Shown one piece after another: positions 10,108 to 22,183 of a stretch of DNA of 64,000 bases (its first letter is position 1; each line of letters starts with the position of its first letter). The notes under the pieces are model-generated. The model made no database searches, had not been told where the DNA came from, and was given only the letters and a program-made list of their open reading frames with translations. The position numbers were made by a program, and so were the translations under genes. Where the stretch lies: positions 1 to 64,000 of the forward strand of contig JAHLKI010000018.1 of assembly GCA_025602905.1 (NCBI GenBank), given 5' to 3'. This DNA comes from Phlyctochytrium arcticum. Its lineage: Eukaryota > Chytridiomycota > Chytridiomycetes > Chytridiales > Chytridiaceae.

Positions 10108-11947
10108 ATGTCGCACCACGAGCAGAGTCCTCTTTTGGCTCCCTCTGGTTCGCCGCGCCGACCAGCGAGCAACCCTATATCCAACAATGCTAGTCGTCCA
10201 CGCTCACGCTCAATATCAATGTCTGGTAGTCTGTCCAACGCTGCAAACTCTACCATTGCGACTCAAACCCTCATGGGCGCGTTGGAGGCAGCCAACCCGT
10301 TCCATAACCGGGGCAGTCACAATGTGCTGGATGTAGAAAATGGAGGACACTCAGAATACTCAAGGAGGACGCCCGCTGTGCATGAAAGCTACGGCAGCGC
10401 AGGTGACCCAGCTGGCATTGTTGATGAGCGGTCGGTATCCCCACAACGAAATGACATCGCACCAGGCCCTGGGGCTTGTCCTGATCTCGGGGGAACTGAA
10501 GACCCAAATGTTGCGCATAATCGTAGGAAGCTGCTGATTGCCACAGGACTCTGTTTCGTATTTTTCCTGGTCGAGTTGATCGCTGGATACATTGCCGGTA
10601 TGTTGATTGAACATGTTTTGACTTGCCATCACTCTTGTTCAATTTTTTCTTCGGATTTGCCAACTTCAAGGTTCTCTTGCAATTCTGAGTGATAGTTTTC
10701 ATTTGCTGTCCGATATCGCCGGATTCGCCATCTCCCTTGCTGCATTGTATTTGTCCCAGCAGCCTGCGACAAAACGTGAGTTGGCTGTCACCATTCAGTC
10801 ACAGTAATGGAAACTAACCAACAGAGTGTAGGGCACTCATACGGCTTTCATCGGGCCGAAATTATTGGCGCAATTTTGTCGACTTTCTTAATCTGGGTCT
10901 TGACCGCGTTCTTGGTGTATGAAGCCATCAACCGAGTTCGTAATCCTCAACCAATCAACGGGAAAATCATGTTCTTTACCGCCCTTATGGGGGTATGCGT
11001 CAACATTGTTTTGGGATTCACACTACATGGAGAGCACGACCATGGGCACGGAGGGCACTCTCATGGTCATGGTCACTCACACGGGCATAGCCACTCCCAC
11101 TCACATAGCGAGGATGACCATGATCATGATCACGACCATGAGCATTCCCCAGAGAAAAAGAAATCGGTAGGCAGGCCCAGTTTAGTTTGCGGAAGCGTTT
11201 GACTAAATGGTCTTGAAGCATATGAACATCAACGTGCAGTCGGCAGCAATCCATGTTATTGGCGACCTACTCAGCTCAATCGGGGTCCTGATTGCGGCAG
11301 CAATGATTTGGATCAACCCGAAATGGACTGTTGTTGACCCCATCTGTACCTTTGTCTTTTCCATCTTTGTGCTGGCTACCACTGTGAAACTCATGTCAAA
11401 CAGTCTGACTGTACTCATGGAAGGTTTGTGCATTTTCTGATTGCATTCTTGTTTCTTCACTTATTCTGACATCTGGTGTAGCTACTCCAAACGATATTGA
11501 TCCTCATCGAGTTGCCTCAGACCTACGCCGCATCCCTGGTGTGGCAGATATTCATGACCTTCACATTTGGAATTTGACCCTTGGGAAGGTAGGAACATGT
11601 ACATCGATTTCGTTAGTTTGACCAATATAAACACCACTTCTTAGGTTTCTCTGTCAGCCCATTTGCAAATGTGTGAGCGTTTCCCGGATTCGGGTACTGA
11701 ACTTGTTCTTGCGGATTATCACGCAATTCTGGAGGAGGCTCAGACAATGCTTTGTAACAAGTACGGTATCCACCACGCCACGGTACAATTGGAGGGCGCC
11801 CATCTGGATCCCGATTCTGGCATCCAAGTGGAAGAGGATGGCTCAGACATGTCCTCATCGCAACATTCGGCTATTAACGGCATCAATAACGTTGGCGCCT
11901 TGCGTGTGCACTGCAACCCTGCCATGTGCAGGACCAACAGTAATTGA
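10108..11947 (+). CDS. CDF-family zinc transporter (ZRC1/COT1/ZnT type)
   Basis: Six exons: 10108-10597, 10671-10775, 10832-11166, 11219-11423, 11482-11588 and 11645-11947. Phases agree throughout and give 514 aa. The cation diffusion facilitator signature is complete. In the second TM region HLLSD carries H174 and D178; in the fifth TM region HVIGD carries H322 and D326. These form the HxxxD/HxxxD transport site for Zn2+. Between TM4 and TM5 is a long His-rich loop (GHSHGHGHSHGHSHSHSH, about residues 267-305), typical of vacuolar and Golgi zinc carriers. The N-terminal 130 residues are Ser/Asn/Pro-rich and cytosolic. The C-terminal domain holds the family motif DIHDLHIWNLT. It probably exports cytosolic zinc into the vacuole or secretory pathway by proton antiport. 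Confidence 0.93.
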
Positions 11948-12109
11948 TTCTATGAGAAAGGTGCTCTGTCAGCCGTTTCGACCCTCTGGAGCCTCTGAAT
12001 CGAGCTTTGTAACATATTTTAGCGTATTTTATTCGTCTTTTGTCTGAGAGTACTATTTAATGTTTCCAGCAAATGATTATTCAGTTCAAGTAGTCCAACT
12101 ACTGTTTGC

Positions 12110-13180
12110 TCAAGGCATGATGGGAAAGGCCACTTCTTTGAGCAGCTGTATAGGTCCCGCATCCCGTATCACATCAAGGTCGGGCTCTGATTTGGCCAAC
12201 ATCAAGCCAGCAAAGGCAACCGAGTTGATGGCTATGGTACGTGCAACAGGAGCACGCCTGGGTACAATCATCATAAAGTCTGATGTCATGACAAAGTTGT
12301 ACGATGTGTGCTTGGCCTCTGGATCGGGTATGCCTGAAGCCAGCAATGCGCTCGGCTGCAAGCAAGGTTGTGGATCAAGCCTGGCCATTTCGAATGATGA
12401 CGTGATGAGAGCACGATATGTGGACTCTAAAAGTCCGGCAGTTGGAGCAGTGGATGTAGATGACTTTGTCGGAAGTAGAGCGATGCTATGTGCAAAGGCC
12501 AAGTCCGTGAGAACAAATGGCTGGTAAATCTCGTGGGATGATCGGTACTGCTCGATAACGGACTGGATTGGGGGAAATGTGCCATCTGGCGAATCTGTTG
12601 ATGGTGGAATCAATTGTACATGTTTGTGAGGAACGCTAATACGGTACGTTAAGTTTCATTGTATCTCTAATTCAGTCATTCCAAAACAAACCTTGCTCCA
12701 GAGTTTTCCCCACAGTTGTAAAATACCAAGTAATTTGAAGTATCTGGTTCAGAGAGTACTTTCCAGGCTGCAGCGAAATCCGACTCATTTAATGGATCGA
12801 ATTGACTGGCAAACTCTGCAGGAGCATTAATGCACGATCATCAACAGAGGTAGAAGTCGTCAATCACCTTTGGTAGTAAGCAAAACATGTCCCTCAACAA
12901 GACTAAACTTGTTCAGAAGCAGGTTGTGGGATTCAAAGTTAGTGATGTATAGTGTGGGATCATACGGTAAGAATGGATTGGCCTTTTTCTCAGATTTTTG
13001 TTTAGATCCACCATATTCTGATGGTTTTGATGCTAGGGATGGTGCGAGACGGATTTCGAAAGGGATTCCTTCGAGGGTTCGTATTGAGCTAGTCACCGAT
13101 TTGGAAAACACCAGCGAGCCATGTTGCTGAGCGGATTCAAAGGTCGAGCGTATCAGTTTGGAGAGATTTTGAGCGGCCAT
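12110..13180 (-). CDS. Ap4A phosphorylase / ATP adenylyltransferase
   Basis: Three exons: 12868-13180, 12692-12815 and 12110-12635, giving 320 aa with agreeing phases. The N-terminal part carries NPFLPYDPTLYI followed by LLLNKFSLVEGHVLLTTKE, the APA1/APA2 family signature. The active-site segment NSGASVPHKHVQLIP (about residues 142-156) contains the HIT-like HxHxQ motif with the nucleophilic histidine at 151. The C-terminal block SYNFVMTSDFMMIVPRR and NSVAFAGLML matches the family end. Members cleave diadenosine tetraphosphate with phosphate, giving ATP and ADP, and control dinucleoside polyphosphate levels. It is divergent from the PPR-like gene across 147 bp and convergent with the zinc transporter. 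Confidence 0.93.
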
Positions 13181-13327
13181 CTTGAGAATAAATGTTGGCC
13201 GGAATCAGCAAGCGTCAATTCAAGGCGGTCATCGTCGCTTTCATGACTGCGCCGTTTGCGCGGATCTTGGGATTCTTGGCCTTGGAGGAAGTGCTCATTG
13301 CCAAAATTTAGTAAAAGAGAAGGACAA

Positions 13328-15040
13328 ATGTCATGGACAGCCCCAACGATCCCCCGATACCCACCCAAAGCAACAGCACTGTTTACCTTCTTTCAGCGCT
13401 ATGTCCTGGGGACACCACATACCCGAGCAAGATCAGCAACCAGTGCCCAAAGTAACCAGACTTGTTGCAGGTCAAGAAAATCCTACTGCACCACAACAAC
13501 AAAGGCAAATCCTCAACTATCAAGAGTAACCCTTATCAATGTTGAAGAACCATTGCATGCGAACCGTACACCCAATCAAGCTATACTTGACTGGATGCAC
13601 CGTAGACTTCAAAGGAAAGGTAGCTCCAAAGGCAGCGTTGGGACCTTGAATAGTGCAATAGAGGAGCTACTCCAGTCAATCGATTATCACTCGAAACTTA
13701 ACAAGGATGTGCTTTCCCCGCCTCCAGATCCTTGGGCTTTATATACTGCGCTTGCGGACTCACAACTCAACCTGGAGTCTTGTCCGCGTGATGTTTACTC
13801 GGCTTTAATGACCTATGTGATTCGGACAGCCGGATCTCCACAATCGTGTCTAGATCGCATCACTGCGATGATCACTGATATGGGATATCATCGCATTGTT
13901 CCATTACGCTCACATTGGGACTTGGTCCTGGAGGCTTATGAGCAATGGGGAAAGCTGTGGGACGTCGAGGCCATGCTGCCGGAAGTGGAACGACTATCGG
14001 ACCTGGCAAACAGAGGCTTCGTTCCCAAAAAGGCGGGTATTTCAGGCAAACTGTATCCGAGGGAAACTCGATTGTATTTCACCCTATTGGCCAAATATGC
14101 CAAGCGAGGCAACTTATTGGCGGTTAAGCGTTGCGCAGAGACAATTATGGAACGATTTGGGCCGCATCCTGAAACCTATGAACAAGTTATAGCTGCTTAC
14201 AGTGTCCTGGATCAGCCAGGCATCGTATACCTGAACTTTCAATCGCTCATCGAACAGGGCATTGCACCAACCGAAAAGACCATTATTTGGACACTCAACA
14301 GCCTTGCCCGCCATCGTACTATATCTGTCTCACAAAAAATCAACCACACGGCGGGTCAAACTGGTGAACGGAGCGACTCTCAGACGTCACCAGTCCTCCC
14401 TTTCCTCAATACATTGAAGCTGGTCAATCACATCCTTGCATCTCAACCCCGGGCACGCATCAACACCTTGGCAGCAGCATTTCGCGTTCACACCAAACAC
14501 GGTGATCGAAAGGGCGCAGACGAGCTACTGAGTAAAGTGACCACCCAGATACCCGATTTGCGTCCCGATCAGCGCATTTGCCTTAGTTTCTTCTCCTTAT
14601 ACCTACGGACCCACAACCTGGATGCAGCTCATAAATTACTGGAGGCAATGATGACAGATTGCGATATTGTCCCGGACACCCGTGATGCGTACTTGCACAA
14701 AGTCATTCTACAGGCATATATTATTAGCGGGCACCCAATTTTGGCATATAAACATGCTCTCAAGATGCGCAGTTTGAGCGTGCGATTCAACTTTGCAATG
14801 TACTCGATGCTCATTACGCAACTGACAAAGCGGCACCCGGATCATGCGCTAAAAGTATGGAAGTGGATGGAGCGGGACGGAGTGAAGCCTGACGTCCACG
14901 TTCGGTCACGGATGGCTGCTTTGCTTGCCCCTAAACAGGGCGATCCGAATTTGCGTAGTGTCGCAACATACCGCGATGCTGAACTGGAAAGCTACATTCA
15001 ACCTTGCTACTCCCTCTCAATCATGGCCGATCACAAGTAA
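13328..15040 (+). CDS. Pentatricopeptide-repeat-like protein, probably mitochondrial
   Basis: Single exon, ATG at 13328, 570 aa. The frame is open further upstream (to 13256), but the first ATG gives MSWTAPTIPRYPPKATALF, whose first 60 residues are rich in S, T, R and K and lack acidic residues, as in a mitochondrial presequence. Downstream are repeated helix-pair units in the PPR style, for example TRLYFTLLAKYAKRGNLLAV, HPETYEQVIAAYSVL, FNFAMYSMLITQLTKRHPD and ALKVWKWMERDGVKPDVHV. PPR proteins bind organellar RNA and act in its processing, stability or translation. The exact target cannot be read from the sequence. Confidence 0.82.
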   Translation: MSWTAPTIPRYPPKATALFTFFQRYVLGTPHTRARSATSAQSNQTCCRSRKSYCTTTTKANPQLSRVTLINVEEPLHANRTPNQAILDWMHRRLQRKGSSKGSVGTLNSAIEELLQSIDYHSKLNKDVLSPPPDPWALYTALADSQLNLESCPRDVYSALMTYVIRTAGSPQSCLDRITAMITDMGYHRIVPLRSHWDLVLEAYEQWGKLWDVEAMLPEVERLSDLANRGFVPKKAGISGKLYPRETRLYFTLLAKYAKRGNLLAVKRCAETIMERFGPHPETYEQVIAAYSVLDQPGIVYLNFQSLIEQGIAPTEKTIIWTLNSLARHRTISVSQKINHTAGQTGERSDSQTSPVLPFLNTLKLVNHILASQPRARINTLAAAFRVHTKHGDRKGADELLSKVTTQIPDLRPDQRICLSFFSLYLRTHNLDAAHKLLEAMMTDCDIVPDTRDAYLHKVILQAYIISGHPILAYKHALKMRSLSVRFNFAMYSMLITQLTKRHPDHALKVWKWMERDGVKPDVHVRSRMAALLAPKQGDPNLRSVATYRDAELESYIQPCYSLSIMADHK

Positions 15041-15393
15041 ATAACCCAGAAATTTGTATTTATACTATGTACATATTGCCGAAAACGGTCAAGATAAGAG
15101 AAAAAACAATCCTCTTATGGATTTTTTTGCCACCTATATCGAGCTCTCCAAAGTTTGCGGCCAACCCATCTCCTCGGCAATATGTGCACGGCAACTGATG
15201 TTTCCATAAGGCCCATATTGTCTGCGTACATTTCTCACTCACTAATTAGCGGAAGAATGTCCAAATGATGTTGCTGGAAACCTTTCAATGATACATAGCA
15301 CAAACAGATTTTGAAGCCAAATGCGAATGTTCAATGCGTATATCCATGTTGAAAATTGTGACAAGTCCAGCCAGAATTCTTAATGCCCCAAAA
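15041..15393. other. Convergent 3' intergenic space, nothing seen
   Basis: AT-rich stretch between two convergent stop codons. It should hold both 3' UTRs and poly(A) sites. No further feature can be supported. Confidence 0.5.
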
Positions 15394-16462
15394 CTACCAC
15401 AGATACGGAAAGAGCTTGTACCGCGTTGACGACGTATAATTTTCCCACTGGTGGTCGTGGTAAGTCATTATTGAATGGATTCAAAGGAAGCGGGCGCCCA
15501 ACGTGGTAATTACCTGTCCTTTGTACTTGCGACTCATGTGAGTTTCCAACATTGGAATGCCACGAGCAGCAAAATCCCATGTGTGGAGAAAAGGATTCCA
15601 TAGGGCATATAAGTTTCCGGTCGATATGGCGTACCCACTTCGCCACAAAATGTGTCCCTGGCGATTTCCGTAAGTGCCTGCCAGTCAATTTAACTTCTGT
15701 GTAAGTGGCATCATACCCCATAGTTGATGTGTCGCGCGGTACGCCACAGCCCTGTCGCCAAAAGTTTATCTTCGTTCTCGGGCCTACGCTTGAATTGCTG
15801 GCGGTGCCATTCGGACGCGCTTTCAATCACGGAGCCCAAACAGAATAGGCACGACCCAATATATTGACTCGTGGACAGGTACCAGCTTGGAACCGACAAA
15901 GAAAAGAGTGTGTTGCATGTGTCCGAAATCATGTTGAAGACGGACATTCGTAGAGACTCTGCCATGGTAATATCTGCGATAACGTTATCAGCTCAACGGA
16001 CCGTACTCAGAGCATGTTATCCACTAACCATGGTCCGTAACATACAAGCTCCAGAAAATCTACAAGCGGGGGTATATCATTTACCCTTTTGTATTAGGTA
16101 TGGGCTACAACCACATTGCTTACCTGTCGTGCAGCCCCCACGGCCGCAAAGCCAACCAGAAGTTTTTGCCGCGGTGAAAGCAGACCAATCACGGGTGTAC
16201 TAGCCGACAGGCCAACAAGTCTGAGAAGGGCATTCCCCCATCCTGATGAAGCTCTCAGATGTTGCTCAGGATGGTATACTGTGACGACAAGGTTACCTTG
16301 GGTATATATCAGGTATTGTAGTAAAGGGTCTGCTGATCGCAATACAACGTATAGGGCCTTGGACCGGCTCAGCACGGTTTTCGACGGAGATGAACGGGAA
16401 ACTACTCCCGGGGAGCTCTTTCCTAGCTGATCTGGGACTACATAAGGCTGCGGCTCTGGCAT
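15394..16462 (-). CDS. DUF1295 / steroid 5-alpha-reductase-like membrane enzyme
   Basis: Five exons: 16124-16462, 16029-16059 (a 31-nt microexon), 15717-15973, 15514-15657 and 15394-15447. Phases agree and give 274 aa. Family features are strong: QIFWSLYVTDHDI; a hydrophobic SQYIGSCLFCLGSVIE segment followed by WHRQQFKRRPENEDKLL; the NADPH-side motif GLWRTARHINYGGHILWRSG; and C-terminal GIPMLETHMSRKYKGQWENY. These match DUF1295 oxidoreductases, related to 3-oxo-5-alpha-steroid 4-dehydrogenase and ICMT folds. They are multi-pass ER or mitochondrial membrane proteins that probably reduce a lipid or sterol double bond. The substrate is unknown. It is divergent from the RNPS1-like gene across 209 bp. 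Confidence 0.85.
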
Positions 16463-16671
16463 TTTGGCTTTGATTTGAGCAAAACTCCGACTTTTTGACA
16501 GCTGTCTTCAAGTTGTGCTGTCATCAGTGTTACCATAGCAACAAGACGGTTGAACGGTTCAGCTCTCCCAGGCCTCCTGTCGCCATTTGGAAATTTGGCC
16601 AACGTTGCTTTGACAGGCATTGTCGACCAACCACCACTCAAAAGTTCTCTGCTCTTGAGAGAGGCAACCCG

Positions 16672-17583
16672 ATGACCGTCGCAGAATCTGCCCGCGGTCG
16701 CTCTCGCGAACGCTCCATGTCTCGAAGTGTGTCCCGCTCGCGAAGCTACTCGCGCAGCGTTTCCGGCTCTCGCTCCCGTTCCCGATCTCGTTCCTCCTCC
16801 CGCTCTTCCCGTTCATATTCCCGAAGCTCTCGAAGCTCCCGTTCCTCCCGCTCTCGCTCATCCTACACCGGGTCTTCTTACAGTCGCTCCCGCTCTCGAT
16901 CAACCGGATACTCCCGCTCCCGCTCTCGTTCTCGTAGCTACAGCCGAAGTCCCAGGAGAACAAGGGCCGAACCAAGAATCAAAAGTGCAAATGATCCAAA
17001 TAATACAAGGTATTGCTTGGCACAATCTTGGGATTACACTTACAATAAATATTAATTGGTTTGTCCTTTGCCGCAAAGACTTTATATCTCAAATTTGACC
17101 AGAAATGTTGCAACAAACCACATTCGTGAGATATTCTCCCATTTTGGAAAAATCGTTGATCTTCACTACCCAGCCGAAGCTGGAAAGTTGACTTTGGATG
17201 GGCACCCGGCTCCTAAGGGAGTGGCATATGTGGAATACGAGACGCGGAAGGAAGCTGAACAGGGCATCCAAGCTATGAATCATGGCTTTATTGATGGAAA
17301 TGAAATTCGCATCTCGTACGCAGATCCAAAACCGGTCAAACGAGCCTACAACAGAAGTCGAAGTCCGGTCAGAGGTAATCGCGGTCGCCCGCAGTACAAC
17401 CATCGCGATGATCGAGGCGGAGGAATCAGGGATCGATACGCAGATGCTCGCCGGTATGACGATCGTGACCGACGGAATCGCGCTCCTGGAGCAGGATATG
17501 GTGGGAGGCCAGACTACCGTCGGCGCGATCCACCGCCGTACCGCCGCAATAGCCGGAGCCGAAGTCCTGTCAGGCGTCGATAG
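16672..17583 (+). CDS. RNPS1: RNPS1-like SR/RRM splicing factor
   Basis: Two exons: 16672-17009 and 17079-17583 (intron GTATTG...GCAAAG, phase 2), giving 280 aa. Residues 1-100 are an RS domain made almost only of Arg-Ser/Ser-Arg dipeptides. Residues about 112-195 form one RRM with RNP2 LYISNLTRNV and RNP1-like KGVAYVEYE. The tail is Arg/Gly/Asp/Tyr-rich with RSRSPVRR at the end. RS-RRM-RS order with this RRM fits RNPS1, a peripheral exon junction and ASAP/PSAP complex protein in the nucleus that influences splicing and nonsense-mediated decay. The stop codon follows a conserved-looking SRSRSPVRRR end, so the protein is complete. Confidence 0.88.
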
Positions 17584-17820
17584 TCATTTATTTAGAACAA
17601 TTGTACAGTCATAGCGTAGCAAGGAAAAGGGGATTGGGAGCACCGGGGTATTGGCGAGTCAGCCATAGATCTGCTTAAGATCACGCATCAAGTAAATACC
17701 ATTTTTTTTCTGAGTTGATATTGGATCGACCCTTCGGGCCTTTGTTCATTGGTGTGGCTTGCATCTAAGACTTCCAACTCGAGGCCGAGTCGACAGGGCA
17801 AGTATAAGGTTATCAAAGTA

Positions 17821-18105
17821 TTATACTTGCGCCGACCGAGAAAGTTTAGTGCATAAAGAGACTACGAGACGAGTGTTGGTGGTAAGGCGCAAGAGGAGCT
17901 TCCCACGGATCGCGACAATACGCCTGAGCTCCTGAAATTGCATCCGAAGGTATTCATAGTGTATATCTTGGCTAACTTGTGCGAACACCTCAATCCACTG
18001 CGTTGCTTCCTCCACCTCAAATACACCATGCGTCTTCTGACCTGGGGTGTCGAATGTAATTAACTTTCGAAGGACATCTTCTTTTCTCCTGGCAAAGACT
18101 ATCTC
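17821..18105 (-). pseudogene. Orphan last exon of an unidentified gene
   Basis: An open 95-codon stretch begins directly after an acceptor-like ATTGACAG (18106-18113) and reads EIVFARRKEDVLRKLITFD, then GVFEVEEATQWIEVFAQVSQ, with a helical, charged, soluble character up to the stop at 17821. The upstream codon in the same frame is a stop, so it can only be an internal or terminal exon. I find no donor or upstream exon before the repeat-rich DNA that starts soon after 18.1 kb. It is probably the surviving 3' exon of a gene cut by repeat expansion. I do not recognise the family. Confidence 0.45.
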
Positions 18106-19800
18106 CTGTCAATAGTCCTTTGCTGACACTGAGAGTAACAAACGTCGATTAAGTAAATTTCCTATGTTCGTGAAAAAGCAAACATCTGTTTGAGTTTTAA
18201 TGTGCCCAAGGTTTTCCAAGGTTGGCAGACGCTACGCAGTTCACCGTAATGTCGTCCACCGTCCAATAGTTTAGCGAAATTGGCTAGCTATCCACATCTT
18301 ACCATGACCGATCGGCGTTCTTGTTTACGGTTCATGGGATTTCACCTCCCGGCCGTATCCAACAACTCGTCTTGTATGATTTGTGTTGCAAGATATATGC
18401 ACGCTGTTGGAGAATCCATCAAAAAAAGGCACGGCGTTTGCTGTGCAAGTGCGTGTTTTTGGTGCCCTAGGGTATGGCACATCCTAGAGTACTTAAAGAC
18501 AAGTCCAGTATGTTGAAATCTCGATGGATAACCATCAGTTGCGTCAGAAAATATACTGCTCGACTCATCAACTGCATCATAAGCAATGAGCACAAAACTG
18601 CCTAGTAACCTCTGTGTCAGTACTCATACTCATTACCAACCTTCCCACGTTCAGGTCTGCTGCGCATTGCGCCGTTGGTCGATGTTTAATATTGTCTATT
18701 GTCATTGTTTCAGGGGTCGTGGACCATGGTACAACCTGTTTTTACCATTGACGAGTTGAATGCCTCCAATTACTGTTGTATATGCATGCAACTCATTCCT
18801 TGTTGTATATCTGTTCATCAATATGACCGTTCGCGGTTCTATACGCGATCTTTTGGCTGGTCGGCACGGAAATGTCCACTGCGCTCCACGTTTACATACT
18901 ATCTTCATTCACAGTGCTGACGTAGAGATAATATTTTGCTGCTTTGAAACCCCTTTGATTGGCTTTCGAGTTCCTTCCCAAACTGTTGCGGAGCGGAAAG
19001 TCATCTAACAATATGACGTTCCCATGCACCGTGACCAACCCAATTCCTCAAAATTTTACTCGGTGGATTATCTGTGCCTACCAATGGAACATGTTACTAT
19101 CTTGATCAGTAACAAAACGCACCAACCTTTCCAAGTTGACTACCGCTGCGCAATCAGGTATTAATTTGGTGATGTCCATTTTTCCATTTTTCCTTGAGTG
19201 AAACTGATGACTTCATCGAATTGTCCCTTTCATTTCTGCAAGCCTCAGGCTGAATCTGCGTCGTCCAGGGACGTCTTCTCTTTTGTTGTGCAATCATCCA
19301 ATGCCAGTCAATTTCCACTGTGATATGCAACGCAGCACCGACAGCAGTCCACCAACTGTAGGTAGAAAATTTTAGTTCCGTAGTTTCCGCATCTTGAAGT
19401 ATCCGCTGTTTGGAGAGTTTAGGAGGAGCAGCTACTGTTGAAGGTTTGATATTGGCCGTGCATGAGTGTCAATCATATTCCGCCATGGTCCAAGTTTTAG
19501 ATTTGTTTGTAAAAGTACCCGTCCGTTGTATAGGTGCTCAATTTAGTTGAAGAAAGGATGGTCAGGGCCGGAAATCCGGTGATTTTTGTGTTGAAGTTTT
19601 GAAGTTTGGATCGTCCTCCAAACTCTGGCTCTCTCCATTTCTTGATATTTCTTGTTAGCTTATGCATCCTATAATATCCTTTGATGTGAATTTGAAACCA
19701 TCCCCAATCTGTTGCCGATACTGTCAACCGAGCACGAAGATATATCTGCGTCTATACTATGATTCCTAATGTCAACGATGATATCTTCATTTTCCGCACC
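18106..19800. other. Gene-free stretch, no assignable feature
   Basis: Only short overlapping open frames occur, none with splice-supported extension or domain character. The right part grades into the degenerate repeat array that becomes clear from about 19.8 kb. Confidence 0.45.
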
Positions 19801-22183
19801 TGACAACCTGGTTATCTACAGCGGTTCCGTGTTCAATGACGTCCATTTTGTCTGTCCGTCCATCCCGTTATCATTCCAATGGCAGCCGTTCACTCCGTGA
19901 TGTCGTCGTTTTGATGTCTTCAAGCCGAAGCCTGTCGAGAGTCCGTCCGTTGACCCTCCGTCCAAAAGCTCGATCTCCACTGCGCAGTCATCCACTCAAG
20001 AAGGTGCCTTCCACATGCCAATAAGATAGCACCATCCACTCCATGTTTCCTAGCCGTACTTTAAATCCTCTCCGTCTTCGCCAAACCTGTTTGTCGATGT
20101 GGCCGTCTTTCGTCAAAATGTCGATGTCCACTCCGCATTCTGTCAAATGTGTGGCGCTACCGGGCATATTCCACAGTCCAAAGCATGATAATATCATCTG
20201 CTCCATGTCTGAGCCTCGTCCGTCGAAGATTCTCTGTATATAATGTTTGTAAGTAAAAGTAAAGCCGCTCATCGTTCAAAATAGCGGCTACTACGCAAAT
20301 GTAAGCTCGAATGTGCCATACTACAGGTTGATTTTCCATCTAGTAGATCAGATCGCCTCCATCTCATCCGCACACCTAAATTTGGCGTCCAGAGTGTCTA
20401 TTTGCCTCTACAATCTTCCATCGTTCAAATCCGCGATGTCCACTGTGCAATGACACGCTCCAATGAGTTGTACCTGAAGTCGATATCCACAATCCAATTG
20501 ATCGTCCATGTTCAAAACCGCAATTTGAATTCTGTCGTTCCAAAGTGACCCTTCCTCAAAAGTCGCGCATCGCTCGCTTCCGGAATTCGATGAACCGTCT
20601 CACTGAGGTACACATCCGATATCCTCATCTTCGGTAATCTACGCTCTGGTACGTCCATGGATATCTACTGCCAATACAGACCGAAAGTACTTGTTTAAGC
20701 CGTTCCTGGATGTCATCCAAGTCCCTATCTAGTCGTTTCCTTTCTAAAGTTACTGCTTGTATTGACTGTCCAATGCGTCCGTCCGCCTTACGTCGCCTAG
20801 GCCCTCGATCTGTATACAAGTGGTGTGAGTGATGGTGCCAATTGCGAAAGTCAAACTTAACCGGATATCTATCCGCAGCTCTAGCAAGTCATCCTCGAGA
20901 GGCATGGTGCTGTGGTCTCTCCTCTCGGGACTTTTGGGCGAGACTGCGCTTGGTGCGTCGAGCAACAGGTGTTCCGACAATTTTTAAAACTGTGAAGACG
21001 GAACACTAATCCACGTAGGGTACAATGATGCGGACTAGCACCTGAAGAAACATTAAAAAATTGAGCGGATATCGCATCTCTGGCTTAAAGTCGCTTCAGG
21101 AATGGGGTGTGGGAATTAAGGTTCCAATGCTGACAAAGTTCAAGCCGAGAAGCTGATTTTCACATTATTTTAGGATAGTACCGTTCGCTCCAGGTTCGAA
21201 AGCCATAATTCGACTCCTTTCCGTATCCACTAAGACTCGATCGATGTGGCCGTCGTCCGTTCAAAATCTCGATGTCCACTCTGCGCTCATCTACTGTTGA
21301 TTCCCAAAGTCCAAAAGATGGTATCGTCTACTTCATATCTGCAAACCATCCGTCGATAATGTCCATAAGTTAAGCAAGTCGTCCATCGTTCAGAACCGCG
21401 GCCAATCGGAGTTATACGCCTGCTCCTTGTCCGCACATCCGAAGTTGGATCGTTTCCGTCAACACTTCTGTCGTTCATTGCTGGCGTCCACCGTTCCAAG
21501 TCCGCGACCTCCACTGCGCAATTGTACATTTCAACGTCTTGAAATTGGAGTCGATTTCCACAGTCCAGTAATCGTTCATGTCCAAAACCGTAACTTGAAT
21601 CGTTTCCGTGCAGCACCGTGATATCCTCAGGTTTCCACTCCGCGATCCTCATCTTCAGGAAAATCTACGCTTTGGGATGTCCGTGAATATGCACTGCCAA
21701 TGAAGGACTGAAATACTTGTTGAGCCGATCCTGAATACTGTTCGAGTTTCATGGTAGTTTCCGTAATCTTCGAAGATACCGATTGAACGGGTATTGATTG
21801 TCCGTTTTATTCATAAAATGGCCGCTTAGCCCCAGATCTGTAATGCGAGTGGTGTGAGTGATGGCGCCAAGGGTGAAGATCCAACTTAACAGGAATTCTA
21901 TTCGCGACGATAGCAAGGCATCTTTGCAATCGATGAGGGATAACTGGTATCATTTCTCGGTACTTGTGGGTGAAATGCGCTGGGTACTTGGCCGAGCTTG
22001 TCCAAAGAAAACAATCCTACGGTCCTTAGAACTGTAAAGGAGGAAATCGGCTGAATCCATACATGGTCCAATGATGCACGGTAGCATCTACCAAAACTTC
22101 ATACAATCCGGCGGATATTTTATCGCGTCTCTGGTTAATTTTCAAGGTCGTTCCAATGGCATTGGGTGTAGAGATGAAGGTTT
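19800..22183. repeat. Left inverted arm: degenerate ~1-kb tandem units
   Basis: Two units are easy to align: about 20.62-20.99 kb with 21.63-21.99 kb. Shared blocks are CCTCATCTTC..., ATCTACGCT, ACTTGTT.AAGCCG, GTATTGACTGTCC / GTATTGATTGTCC, and GTGGTGTGAGTGATGG. Shorter motifs such as TCCACTGCGCA and CGTTCAAAACCGC recur throughout. The block is present in inverted orientation at 42.6-45 kb; coordinates of matching points sum to about 64.7-64.8 kb. No long open frame survives. The array lies just 3' of the small gene at 22184-22590. Confidence 0.7.

Noticed and set aside
16559..16975. Minus-strand Ser/Gly-rich ORF opposite the RS domain
   Set aside because: It is the antisense of Arg-Ser codon repeats.
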